A DNA stretch of 64,000 bases, taken from positions 21,514,001-21,578,000 of the forward strand of contig JBANAY010000003.1 in the NCBI GenBank assembly GCA_037952775.1. The letters are read 5' to 3'. Positions 49,872 through 61,428 of the stretch are shown in pieces (position 1 is the stretch's first letter; every line of letters starts with the position of its first letter). The DNA is from Clonostachys chloroleuca. Its lineage: Eukaryota > Ascomycota > Sordariomycetes > Hypocreales > Bionectriaceae. The position numbers and the translations under genes are program-made. The notes below the pieces were generated by a model. That model saw only the letters and a program-made list of their open reading frames with translations, made no database searches and was not told where the DNA came from.

Positions 49872-50982
49872 ATGTCGTTCTCTCTGAACTTGGGAGGGTT
49901 CAAGGTGCCCCAATTCAGGGTTTTTGATCACTCCCATGAGAAGGAGCTGCCTCCACCACCTTCCCAACATCTTCACCCTCATCACCCTCACCAACAGCAC
50001 CACAACCACCCCAAACAACAACACCACGATCATCAAAAGCAGCCGTCTCACAGTCGCCATAAACAGCAGCCGTCCAAAGGCTTAATATATGACCCTGACG
50101 GATTTGAAGACAGTGGCATATTCTCAGATCTAGAAGAACTCCACAATTCCTCCAGAGCTAGCCCTTTTCGTCTCAAGGACGACGAGCTCTCCGACAATAG
50201 TAGTCTTTTTGAGGACAGCTCACTTCTCGACGACACCTTCATCTTCTCACATCGCCCCAAAATGGCTACTAAATCCCTAGCAGATATCCTGACTGTCACT
50301 CAGCTCTATGCGGTGTCAGAACTCAAGGCCGCTGCAACAGCTAGTCGCTACTCCGCTTCGCGTTCCATCAATGACCGCGTGGGTCTCACCAAAGGCGATA
50401 TCACGAGACTCTCCTTAGACGCGATTGTCAACGCTGCCAACACCACTCTTCTTGGCGGGGGCGGCGTCGATGGCGCTATTCACAGAGCAGCAGGCCCAGA
50501 GCTCCTTGAGGAATGCGAAGCCCTCAAGGTTGTCGCACAGGTCAGGCCAAGATCACAGAAGGGTATCGTCTCCCCGCAAAGCACGTGATCCACACAGTTG
50601 GTCCCGTGTACAACGTGCTGGATCCCAAGCACAGCGCCCGGTTACTACGAAGCTGCTACGAGGAGAGTCTGAAGCTTGCAGTAAGGGAGGGTATCAAGAC
50701 GATTGGCTTCAGCGGGATAAGCACGGGTGTTTATGGCTACCCGAGCCGGGACGCCGCCGAGGTAGCTTGCGATACCGTCAGGAGGCTCCTCGCCGCTGAA
50801 GCAAGCAGCTTAACGAGGGTTGTGTTTGTTGCGTTTGATGAGAAGGATATGGCAGCATATCGCGAAGCCATCCCGTAAGTTTTCACAAGGCCACATATAC
50901 GTGAATAAGCTTTACTGACTACAGGCTTCGTACTAGAAAATATTTCCCTGATACCCCGGCCTCAGAGGCCAATTCCCATTAA
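49872..50982 (+). CDS. Macro-domain (ADP-ribose-binding) protein with His-rich linker, one-base break
   Basis: Macro-domain proteins bind or hydrolyse ADP-ribose groups, often removing mono-ADP-ribose from proteins. Exons 49872-50874 and 50925-50982; about 353 aa. The stop seen at 50876-50878 lies inside a GTAAGT donor, so a last exon adds [19 protein letters not shown]. Residues about 30-70 are His/Gln/Pro-rich, followed by an acidic Ser-rich stretch. The macro domain has [38 protein letters not shown] (MacroD-type loop), [19 protein letters not shown] and the second loop [12 protein letters not shown]. The frame changes at the GG of 50528-50529; one more G gives [16 protein letters not shown]. 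An upstream ATG at 49698 would add 58 residues resembling a basic mitochondrial presequence. Confidence 0.85.
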
Positions 50983-51291
50983 AATTGGCGAGCTTTTAGC
51001 AAAATGAGCAACGGCCAACAAAGTTGACAAGTTCCTACTTTCGTTTCTGTCTCCTTGAATCACTCAGGTAATTGCCTGTATTGGCGATTCTCAATTACAA
51101 CTACTATTTTCCGTCTTCTTTTTTATTCTCTTCAAATAGGGGTCAATTATGTAAAATCATAGAGACAAACTGAGCAATATACGGATGAGAGTTCGAACAT
51201 AAAGTAAACAGTAATGGATGATGTCAGTCCCGACAACTCAACACAATAAATTATATATAGTAACCAGAAAATATTCTGCCCACCTGGCCTC
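50983..51291. other. Convergent intergenic region
   Basis: 309 bp between the 3' ends of the macro-domain gene (+) and YVC1 (-). AT-rich, no gene seen. Confidence 0.5.
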
Positions 51292-53407
51292 TTACTTAGG
51301 ATCTCCGGAGCCAGAACCCGCATTATCACCATCAACACTCTGCTTGGGTTGCACACGTCCGGCATGGATAGCTTCAGAAAGCATAGACTTCAAAGCGTCG
51401 ATCTCCGCGCGTAGCTTTCGTACCTCAACGATGGCAGGCTCTTCTTCAACATTTGGCTTAACAGCCTCGCAAGTCTTGGCCCAGCCCTCTGACTCAAAGT
51501 CCAATTCATTAGCCATCTGCTCCCACTCCTCTTCAACGTCGTCATCTTCCTCGCCTCTCGCCCTATTACGGCGTATCTGCCCTGCCTTGCGGATCTCGAA
51601 GAAGGCAGCAACAAGTAGCAGAGGAGAGTAGATGATCCCCATGACAACATCATTAATCGTTTCGTAAGTTTTCTTGGGCATCCACCACTCAAAAAGGCCA
51701 GATATAAAGATTTCAATTAAATTGAACGGCGCAATGTAAACATTCTCATCGGGGGCGCGTACGAATTGCATCGTCTTTTGGGCGAGAAGGGCGAGGTATT
51801 CGTCGTCAGCATTTTCGTATATGTCTTCGTACGCTGAATTATATAGCGCAATCAAGATGTTGAGCAGAATAATCTACTCAGAGGGGAAAAGTTATTAGTT
51901 TTCTATGTGCAGAGGTTTGGAAGGTACGTTAGATGTTATCTCACCATGACAATGAACGTGAAGCAGTAATGTAAGATTAAACCAAAAGGATGTCCAAATT
52001 GTTCGAATCCCTCGAATTCTGGGCTTTGCAAAATTGCTTTGAGCATCGCCTGGAGTATGAACCAAACATCGTCCGCAACTAGATCGTCGGCCAGATCAAG
52101 GCCAATAAAAGCCTGCAAGAATCCTATGTTGATGATGATAAGCAATGCGAAGAATATCACAGACTCTTTCATCATCACTTTAAGGACAACAAGCATGGCA
52201 CCAAAGAACCGGAAGCTGTCGAGGTAAAGCAAGAGCCGAGACCAGAACAATGGCGCGACAAAGGAGAGTACGTTGTAACTGAGTTGGCTCCACTCCCTGC
52301 GTGCATCCGAGTGCTCAGGGTGTGTTAGGCCGATGATACGAAGCACGAAGGATGCCGTTAAAAACGAGTACAAAAGGCCATTGAGAGCGTTCCAGAATCC
52401 AAGAATGTGATAACCTGCCTTGTATAACTTCATGGTCTCGTCGCATATGAAGCCCACTGTAAAGACATACATCAGAACCTCGGCGCCATCAAAAACTCCC
52501 GAGGCATTGACCGAGTTGATAGACATAGTATAGAGACCAAGGTAGATGATTGACAAGAGCATCTGTGCTGCGTTCTGGTACATCGGGGCTCGCATTCGAT
52601 CGGGATCCATATGAACGAAAAAATTCGGGTTAGCCTTATCCTTGTAGTCAATGAAAACCGAAGGATTATCTTCATCCTGCACCAGCCATCCTCTCCAAAG
52701 GTAGCTGATGCATTTTTGGTAACCAGAAGACCCAATGACTCGAACGTCGTGCAAGTCGACGGCTTTCTCAATCACGTTGAGCGGGTGCGTCGGCTCGTGG
52801 TCGGAGAGATAGGAGTATCGTTGCAGAAGGACTGAATGGAGCAGATACCGCATGTTCTCCTCGTTCTCGATACTGAACAAACAAGTTAGAAAAATGAACT
52901 TGGAGGTCGAGTCCAGTGGTCATTACATTGCCTTAGCGATCACGCCGCAAGCCGTAGCCCGTAATTTATGGAGGTCGGCATCCCACAACTCGGTGATAGA
53001 TTCGTGCTTGAACCATTGCTTGTTCACGAGCAGGCAGAAAACCTAAATGTTCCGTGTCAGGGCATAAGAAACTCAAAGGTTAGAATTTGGCATACAACAC
53101 AAGATTTGTACTCTTCTCCGCCGGCCTCTTTGGCGGCTTTGATCACCTTTTTGGTGACGATTCGGCTATGCGGTCGCGTGATTTTAGATTCTTCCAATTC
53201 GCAGGATATGCATTCTTGAATTAAGTGTCGCAGCCGAAGGCAAATCCTCGTCACCTCAAGGGGGGTATTGGAACTCCAATAGACTCATCCCGGCGACCGT
53301 CAAGTACTACGGAGAAGTCAGCATACGTCGAAGGGTCAATCTATGCTCGTGACGATGATGAACACTCGTGCCACGATAGAGTAAGGACCTACGGGTTTCT
53401 TCTTCAT
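51292..53407 (-). CDS. YVC1: YVC1-like TRP calcium channel, one-base break
   Basis: Fungal TRPY cation channel, in yeast a vacuolar Ca2+-release channel opened by stretch. Exons 53407-53393, 53340-53096, 53042-52927, 52872-51945 and 51873-51292; about 628 aa. The N-terminus has IDPSTYADF and LEVTRICLRLRHLIQECI, then VVFCLLVNKQWFKHESITEL and NEENMRYLLHSVLLQRYS. Six TMs follow, with the pore-side segment FGHPFGLILHYCFTFIVM and S6 IILLNILIALYNSAYEDIYE. The acidic cytosolic tail (EEDDDVEEEWEQ) ends in a short coiled coil (VRKLRAEIDALKSML). Exon 2 changes frame at the G6 run 53260-53265; one more base joins ESIGVPIPP to LEVTRICL. The 15-nt first exon (MKKKP) is uncertain. Confidence 0.88.
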
Positions 53408-55773
53408 GGAGCCAATGATGGCGGCTTGTGTTCCGGTGTCCTTCCTGAGGGTGGCGATCCCAGCCGAGGAGGCGATCGAGCGCGGTCCATCTTGCAAAAT
53501 TGGCCATTGGGCGTGGCCTTGGCACGGCTTCGCGATTCGAGAATGAGGAAATGTAGGTTGAGAGGACTCCAGACTCGGTGGTACGAAGCGCGCCAGATCC
53601 GAGAGCAATTGTATGGCCAAAAGGTGCTGCGAAAGAGGGGTCACGGTTGGAGGATACGGCGGCGATGCGCCTTCTTGCTTGGTAGCTTCAGAGCTCACCC
53701 CATGACGTCGTTTAGTAACGGTTTAGGTTAGCCACCGTTCCCGCGTTTCAGCCCCGTTAATAACCAGGACAAAACGGATTGTTATCATGGCTGGTTATTC
53801 CATGAATTATACCTACATTAAAAAAATGGCGCCACTCGTCTAGCCATTAATGAACTTACACTGATCCTACGAGAGGAATCCCCGACGGCACTCTTCTCCA
53901 GGACGTGCTGTTGTGATGAAATTCGTACCGTAATCAAGGGGCCTCCCAAATCGGAAGCTGTGGAGCACGTTGAGCAAGATGCCAAGGCCGGTCATACTCA
54001 TAAAAACGACGTCCGCCGTAGATGTAGGTGGCCAACCCAATCATGGAGCTCAATATGGTTTTAATGCAGAGACACGTAGACCGTCAAGGTTGAGCATACC
54101 TACCTAAGTGGTGTGTGTGTGCTTATGTGCTTGTATGTGAGAGGTGTCTGTACGTCCACGCAGCTAGCTGCAGAGATGTCGTGTACTCAATCGTCACCAG
54201 TTGTGTCACTCACAAAAGACCTCTTGTACACTCATTATGTGTGGTGTCAATGTGATGCAGATCTTGCAGCCTTATCGGCCGCAGGACTTGGTCGTTTGGC
54301 TTTCGTGTCTTGAGCAGAAGATGTCCATGGATTGTGGTTACCTGGTCCGCAGCGGTGGGAGGAAGTGTCGTCCTCTTCCGATCCTCATTACTGTCTCTAA
54401 GTTTTCAGCTGGTACTTTCGTCCTCCTAAGTTTTGTGCAACTATTTCAATGCAGCTTATGGATGTCCCGAGGTCGCTCAAGAGATGTACCAATTGGAGAC
54501 CAAGAGGTGGCACAGAGGGATGGCTCCGGTTGCACCTGCCCTCACACCTGCAGCTTGCACCGACCCACATGCATCACTCAATTAGGTACCGGGCAAACTT
54601 TGAGCAGCTTAGTTTCTCGTGTTGGCACCTCTTGCACCTCTCAGGTCCATCCCCACCAGGGACGGGCCTCCCACTCCACTGTAACCGAACTCTAGCTGGC
54701 TACTGGGGCTTGGGAACTACAGCCTAGCTCACAGTCGGCCCAAGTTGGTGCGGGTGACATTGACGACATTCCGCCAACGGAACGCCCACACCTCTAGCAG
54801 TGTAACATCCATATCAATGTCGGGTAATTACAAGGCGGGCGGATTGGTTGAATGGATGAGGACAGCCGATCCCAACGCATATACTCTGAATGTATTACAG
54901 GGATATGGCCGCAACATTGTCAAAGCTGACCGGCCACATCTATCACAGGGGGTGTTGGTCAAGATTGCAGGTTTCGAAGCAACGCCAGTCAATAAATATT
55001 TTCAGCGTTGTTGGTTGAAAGAGTGGCGATGATGCAGAGACATTTGTGGAAGTTTGAAATCATTGGCCAGCATATTGCTGGATCGTCTTTAGAAATATGG
55101 CGGCACCTCTATGGCTGTTAATGGATGTGGTCTTGTGAAATCCGCCTGTACACACAGTATGAATCAATCACCCTAGCCCACAGACCCAACTAGTATGAAC
55201 ATGCATGGCAATCACCAACAACAGGACTCGACCATTCAGAATGACTTTGATGCCGCTCCAGCCCGCATGTCTAGGGACAAGCCGCCTTAGTGGAGGTAAG
55301 CAGGTTGCTGCCTGCCCGCCAACTGTCACTTGTCGTTCCAAAGCTCGGCGGCTGCAGTGAGGCTGAAGTAACGAATAGGCAGGCCACCACCAGCTAGCCG
55401 CCACTACCTGCACCTGCCTGCACCTGCCTCCCTCCTACCTGACCTACTAATGTACTTCCTCCTCGCACCTTCTCACTTTTTCTCAACCTTTCCATTTCAC
55501 CAAACATTCTTCCAAAAAAATCTTCAAATCTCGCCACCTGATCAAAACTTCCCTACCTACTCTCCAGCACTGCTCTTCCCCCCCTCCAATATCGAACAAC
55601 ATTTGCTCTAGGCGAGCAGCCTAGAAGAATAGCTCCCCGTCCTCGCCTCATTATTCTTCGCTGCTTCTCATCGAATTGGATCATCTCGCTCAGGTGGACT
55701 CTTCACATTCAACCTTCCCAGACCTCGACTCACAGTTTTGAGCGTTATACCCTGTGCTGTCTATCTCTACCAG

Positions 55774-55837
55774 GTATGTTCCGTGAATATTGGATGCCCA
55801 TTTCACGTGTTTCTCTATGAACTCACTAAATAAATAG
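55774..55837 (+). other. Possible 5' leader intron of the AAA ATPase gene
   Basis: A GTATGT donor after CCAG at 55773 and a TAG acceptor at 55837 enclose 64 nt with a branch-like ACTCACTAAA near the 3' end. It lies within the CT-rich leader before the ATG at 56029. No coding consequence. Confidence 0.35.
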
Positions 55838-55942
55838 CATTTGGATTTGCGACCATTCTTCTGGGTGTTATCGTTAAAGTCCAGAGGCAGATGCAAGCTG
55901 GCACTGCCACAAGTTGTAACTTACAACTCGAACTTCTTTTCT

Positions 55943-55980
55943 TGTCCGTGACTATCTTGGCTGTCCGTGACTATCTTGGC
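55943..55980. repeat. Perfect 19-bp tandem duplication
   Basis: TGTCCGTGACTATCTTGGC occurs twice in direct succession, 49 bp before the start codon of the AAA ATPase gene. The perfect match implies a recent duplication in the leader. Confidence 0.85.
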
Positions 55981-56028
55981 CTCGATTCTTCCTATGCCCA
56001 GTAGTAATACTAGGTAGGTAGGCCCAAA

Positions 56029-59000
56029 ATGGATCAGGCAGAGGGTCAAACTACGCGCCACAGCGAAGCAAAGCCCTTCCGGCAGGGAGAGGACCTGTGC
56101 CACCGATTGTCAGAAACCAACAAAGTAGCCCATGCTGCTAAGAAAGGCACATCGAAAAATACACATTCACGCGATGGCCGAAGCAACCAAAGTGGCACAA
56201 TTCAGAAGACACCTAAGAAGAAGGTTGCAATCACAATGGACGGACTAGGTGGCACCAAAGAAGACTCTGATGAATCATCATCGGATGAAGAGCTCAATCT
56301 TGATGGAGATTCTAGTTCTGATTCTGAAGATGGTGAAGAAAACTCAGTTAAATCTAAAAGTATGAAGTCCACCAAGTCCTCTAGGTCAAGTCAAAAGAAT
56401 CGCGATAGACCCAAAAAATCCCGGTCAAAAGCGAAAAGGTCTGCTAAAAAGAAGTCTCTAGCTTCGGACTCAGATTCATCGGAATCCCCAGACACCGAAT
56501 CTGATGAAGAGAGCGATGGAGGACCAAGTGACAAGGCAGATGAATTCAATCTCAAGCAAGAACTCCTTGCTCTAAAGACCCAAATCGCGCTCCTTACCGA
56601 CCAGCAAGCCTCCCTTCACGGAGGCTTCGGGCATCCCACCAACACCTCATCAAATCCTTATATGGCCACCATGCCCGGTGCACCTATATTGCTGAACAGC
56701 CTTCCTACAAGGCCTTCAATAGACCTCTCAGATCTTACTTCCCAAGCAAACAATCGAGGAAAGAAACGGGTCGATCTCGACACTCTTTTGGGGCAGGCTC
56801 GCATGCGCAAACTGTTGGGCGCCAACGGCTCCGACACCCAGAGAGTTGGGGCAGCCAGTACTGAGAAAATGAAGAAGAAAACGACGATGCGCGCGGAATT
56901 CAAGAGAGTCGATTGGGTCTGGGACACCTCGTCCTACCAATTTAGGCTCCAAGACAGCGCTGAAGTTACGACCGATGCTCAATATGATGAATTTGTTTTT
57001 CATGTTCGCCGAATGTTTGATGTGGAAGGCAAGTACAGGAAAACCTGTGTTGACATCAAATCCAAACTCCTACGAGAGTGTTTACACGATGTTATCGGCA
57101 ATATTCAAGGTGTAAGTCTAGTGGATGAGACGCCGAAGCTGGATCCGAATCTCCTTTTCCTGTAAGTGAAAATCGCCCAGATGTTAAATCACGACGACAG
57201 CCCTTCCCCAACTCTTTCCCTCGATATTTTTTTAACAAGTTTAAGGTATCTTGACGAGCTTCGCGTTCATTTGAAGGCCTTGAAGGATCTAGAGCCAGCT
57301 GGAGACACTAAGAAGGTGCGCCAGAAGAATCAAAAACGCCTTGACGACAAGCGGAAACACCTCAAGGTCCTTATCAAGTATCTTGACCATGACTATGCGA
57401 GTTTGAAAGCTAGCTTGGTTCCGATGCTTCAAAATGGGCTCATAACATTTGAGCTCCTGTGGGCTTTGTGGAAGCCGGGCACGCTTGCCTACAGCCCGAC
57501 ATACGGTAACAGTGACATTCCTCGCGTGTTCAGAGTTGAGGCATCTGAGCGTCATAATTCCCTGACAAAAGGCGAATTTTACTTCATTGACGGTAAGTAT
57601 TTTGAGTACGATGGAAAACGGTTTGGACTGGGGAACGTATCCGAGGACGTCTTGGAGTTCACCGGAGCTCGGAAGATTACATCTCTCCCATGCTACCCCC
57701 TAGCATACTGCGCCAATGAAGCCGTGATTCGGAAAGAGCTTGTCGAGCGTGGAAAGAAATTCGTTGCTCTCAGTGGCATGCACTATCGAGGGTACAATGG
57801 AATGGCCTACTTAAAACGCAAAAAAGGAACCGTCCGCTTCAACATTCAGAACAGTCGCATCATGATCGACCCAGCCACCTTTCGGCGCATCAACCCCAAC
57901 TACTATGTGTCTCACGTGCGACCTCAGGACCACGACATTATCAGCTCTGGTGCCTCAGAGGAAGATGATGACGAGGGTCATGGGTGCAACGACGGTGATT
58001 CTTCTGAAAACGGTGACAGCCAAATCAGACATATTACCAAGGTGGTTAAAGACAAAAATGGAGACATTCGCATGGTCAGGATGGACAAATCTTCGCTTCC
58101 AGGGAAGAGAAGGGAACAAAACCTAGAGGACATACCCGCCAAGAGCGGCGATTCCAAGGACAAAGATCATCAGAACAGCGCTGCAAGTGAGCCAGCGGAG
58201 AAAGGCTCAACAAGCAACATCGAGGACAAATCCTCGAGTGAGATACCGAACAATGTTGAGGATGAGAAAAGTAAAGACCAAGCAGAGACACCCAACCCTA
58301 CGTTTACGGACGAAGAGTATCTCATTGCCTCTCCACTGATTTTGGGCTTCTCTTTTGCCGAAAAACAATGGCTCGAATTCTCAGTTGCAGACGTCCAGGA
58401 TATACAGTGGAACGACCAAGCGTGGGAGTCACTCGTCCTGGATCCGGAGACGAAGGATCTAATTAGAGCCCTTGTGGAGTCGCGCAAGTTCAACGCGGCA
58501 ACGAAGATTGATGATGTTATTCAGGAAAAAGGGGAAAGGTCTCGTCAGTACGTATCCCACTGGAAGTTGGGATTTCCCGATCCCCTTCTGCGTTCGTTTC
58601 CGTGAGAGAACTGGCCGGTGTTCTGACAATAAGTTCTAGCTGTACTTCACGGTCCACCTGGTGTCGGGAAAACATTAAGTAAGGGTTCCTCATCTTACCA
58701 TGCATAAAAAAGCTTTCACTAACGGTATCGAACAGCTGCTGAGGGTATCAGCGAGCTTTTAAAGTGCCCTTTGTACATGGCCTCAGCAGGGGAGCTAGGG
58801 ACTGACTCCAGGTTCCTCGAGCATGAATTGCAAAAGATTCTGGACATATGTCACACATGGGGTGCAATTTTGCTCCTCGATGAAGCTGATGTCTTCTTGG
58901 AAAAGCGGAATATGCAGGATATTCACCGGAACGCTCTTGTGAGCATCTTCCTACGTCAACTTGAGTACTTTCAGGGCATCCTTTTCCTGACAACCAATCG

Positions 59001-59404
59001 AGTTGAGGTAAGTACCATATGGCATGAACTAAGGCATGGTGCTAACATTGTCTCAGACGTTTGACGAGGCCTTTCAATCTCGAATCCACATTGCCCTTCG
59101 ATATGAAAAGCTTGATGTGAAAGCGAAGAAGGCTGTTTTCAAACTGTTCATTGGTCGTGTACAAGAGCATGGGCGGATTGCCATGAAGCCTCTGGAGGAT
59201 CATGAACTCAACACGCTGGCAAAACACGACCTGAACGGCCGAGAAATCAAGAATGTCGTGGGCTCAGCTCAGGACTTGGCTGCGAACCGCGGCGAAGCAC
59301 TCAGCATGAAGCATATCAACCAGGTGCTTGAAGTCCATGCCAAGTTTGGTAGAGATTTGAAAGGCGGGACAGGGTTTGAGGACGCGATGAGAAGCTATTT
59401 CTAA
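56029..59404 (+). CDS. Large fungal AAA ATPase (DUF7025-type), function unknown
   Basis: Protein of 1029 aa from exons 56029-57161, 57246-58543, 58640-58678, 58736-59007 and 59057-59404. The first 180 residues are disordered, Ser/Asp/Glu- and Lys-rich (SDSDSSESPDTESDEESD), then a coiled coil (EFNLKQELLALKTQIALLTD). The middle matches the domain placed before the ATPase in many ascomycete AAA proteins (LLWALWKPGTLAYSPT; KKFVALSGMHYRGYNGMA; IMIDPATFRRINPNY). The C-terminal AAA module has Walker A LHGPPGVGKTLTAE, Walker B ILLLDEADVFLEKR, sensor LFLTTNRVETFDEAFQSRIH and the lid NGREIKNVVGSAQDLA. A 39-nt exon carries the P-loop. The join before it reads QEKGERSPVLHGPPG, whereas relatives usually have KGKGL there; a non-consensus GTCAGT donor is used. 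Confidence 0.88.
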
Positions 59405-61428
59405 GCGATTGGTCGACGCTTTGCCAGCCATTCTACGCTCATACGGACTGGACAGGCTACGCTAAAAAGCGCCATGAATAGGAGACTAAATGGCAGCAAT
59501 GAAGATATCAATACACACCGCCTTCGGGAATAGAGAGACATGGGTCGACGGGGCTGGGAAGTTGGAAGAGATTTGAGGAGGGAAAACAAGCTTTGCAAGC
59601 CGCAATGATCGTCAGCGTAAGGTCGAGTCTACCAAATCGTGGAACCACCTGAAGCCAGTAGTACTGTGCTGGCTTTTCGCGGAGCGTGCCTAGCTTCATG
59701 GGTCGCTAAGAAGCCGCCTCGTACTCTGTAATTTGAGGAGCAGGGTGTGCAAGGGCCAATTATGGTGGGACTGAAAGGGGTTGCTTGGGAAGTTTCGCGG
59801 GTGGCAGTGCAGGTGAGACATTGGCGAAGATGGAAATCCATGGCCAGGCCTCGATGGTACAATCTATGTATGTAGGCACTATTCAAGAATCACTTGCCCA
59901 TACTGGCATACGCGTAGCAATCACATGCAGTCTAGCTCATTGACTTGGTGTTCTCTCCCTCAAAAAAGGCTATTTTTGTCGTGCAAAACTGATTGTTCTG
60001 GCGGAGTGGGCTTCGAGAATCCGTCGCCGAGCTGACGTGGGACGTGCCGTAAATTCTCCTTTGTGTCCCTTTCGGGGTACGTACATGTGATGAGCTACGC
60101 AACCACCAGCAGTTATGCAGCCACCTTCCCACATCGAATAGCAGTTTGACACACACTCACACTCAGACCACCAGGGGACCGTCTGTCTCTGGTTCAGGCT
60201 GCCTTGGCGGGAGGACCCCTGTGCATGTAATATGGCAGCTCCAGGAATTGCAGGGGTTCCTCATATCGGCAGATTCTCGATCAGTGTGCAAACCAACGGA
60301 CCCAATGAGGGCCAATTTCCTGGGGCATGCACCATGCGACGCCTCTTTTCTGGCCCGGTGTTGTTGTTATTATTACACCTCATTCCAGCCATGCCCCATT
60401 CCCATCACCACCAGCTCCTCCTCCGCCGTAATGGACAGGCGGAGGGTTTTTTTCTCAGGATGCCATCCATCACGAGGGCTTTTTCCCCTCTCAAGAAGGT
60501 CGCGCGTTTCACCTACTTAGAAGCGACCCTCACCACCTATAGAATTTTCATCCGAGTGAGAGGTTTTTCTCTCGTTCTCCAACATCATCGTGGCGAACTA
60601 TGGTTGGCCAGTGTGTACGCAAGCCCGAGAGAATTGCGTGGAAACGGTGTCAAATACACACTGCCTCCCGTTCCTCACACAGTGAAAGATCACTACTCTG
60701 CTTTTTCAGGCGGCCTACAGCGGGCCGGTGACAGGCCTTTGAAGCTATTAGTAGGGGATGATTCTCAGGCACAGTCAGGAGGAGATCCATCCCTACTCTT
60801 ACTCTGAACGGACTAGTCAGCAACCGTGGATTTTGTGGCAACCACTACGTTGGGAAAACATGGCATGGCCCCATTTGCTAGAGGCCTCAAGCCAATGAGG
60901 CCACGCATGTTCCTGATCCGTCGAGCTGCTGGTGTGGATGTGGTCTAGTGCCCCTGGATTTGTCTCCAATTTTACGACCCTCCCATGCTTCCATCCGGGA
61001 CCAGGCCCATCCCTGCCCTGCCATGTACACACGGCACGACTCTCCAGTCCGCCTACACCACAGGTAGAGCTTGGTATGGAGAGGTAGTCATGTATTACTA
61101 GTACGACTCTGTCTGGGCCGTGGTGGGTGGGCCAAGACGCATTACTCGTACCCCAGCCATTCTCTTGCCCGATTGGTGTACCGAGATGCATACTAACATG
61201 CCTCCCCTGTTTTCATTTTATTCCCTTCCCCCTTGGCTCTCTTCCTCGATCTCTTTATCAGTCGACTGCCTGCTCATTCCTTCAACTTCCCAATTCACCT
61301 TGGGATAGCCCTTACACTCCTTGATCAGCATACGCTAGACGTTGCAACACGCTCTTTATACTACGATTTCGGATATCCCCTGTCTTTTACACAACACAAG
61401 TTCAACAACAGGATCAACTGGTGCCACT
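59405..61428. other. Intergenic region, no convincing gene
   Basis: 2 kb between two plus-strand genes. A 191-codon frame at 60232-60807 has an ATG but biased, family-less composition. The 200 bp before 61429 are CT-rich and contain TTTATA near 61356, a plausible promoter of the Asp f 4-like gene. Confidence 0.5.

Larger units (their letters stand above)
53408..56028. other. Divergent intergenic region with long leader
   Basis: 2.6 kb between YVC1 (-) and the AAA ATPase gene (+). A short ORF at 54745-55032 has no family resemblance. From 55420 the plus strand is strongly CT-rich, a probable core promoter. A likely leader intron and a 19-bp duplication follow. Confidence 0.5.

Noticed and set aside
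15992..53407. Treating the nine genes with one-base breaks as pseudogenes
   Set aside because: Each is otherwise intact, several are essential, and all breaks are same-direction single losses placeable in base runs, unlike the mixed decay of the permease relic.
53336..53698. Frame upstream of YVC1 as an extended N-terminus
   Set aside because: It opens at GTG with no ATG before 53407, and its sequence does not resemble the channel family.
54745..55032. 95-codon plus-strand ORF
   Set aside because: Short, no recognisable motif, and lies in a long non-coding flank.
60232..60807. 191-codon plus-strand ORF with an ATG
   Set aside because: Low-complexity composition, no domain and no neighbours in support; most likely chance in a GC-neutral spacer.
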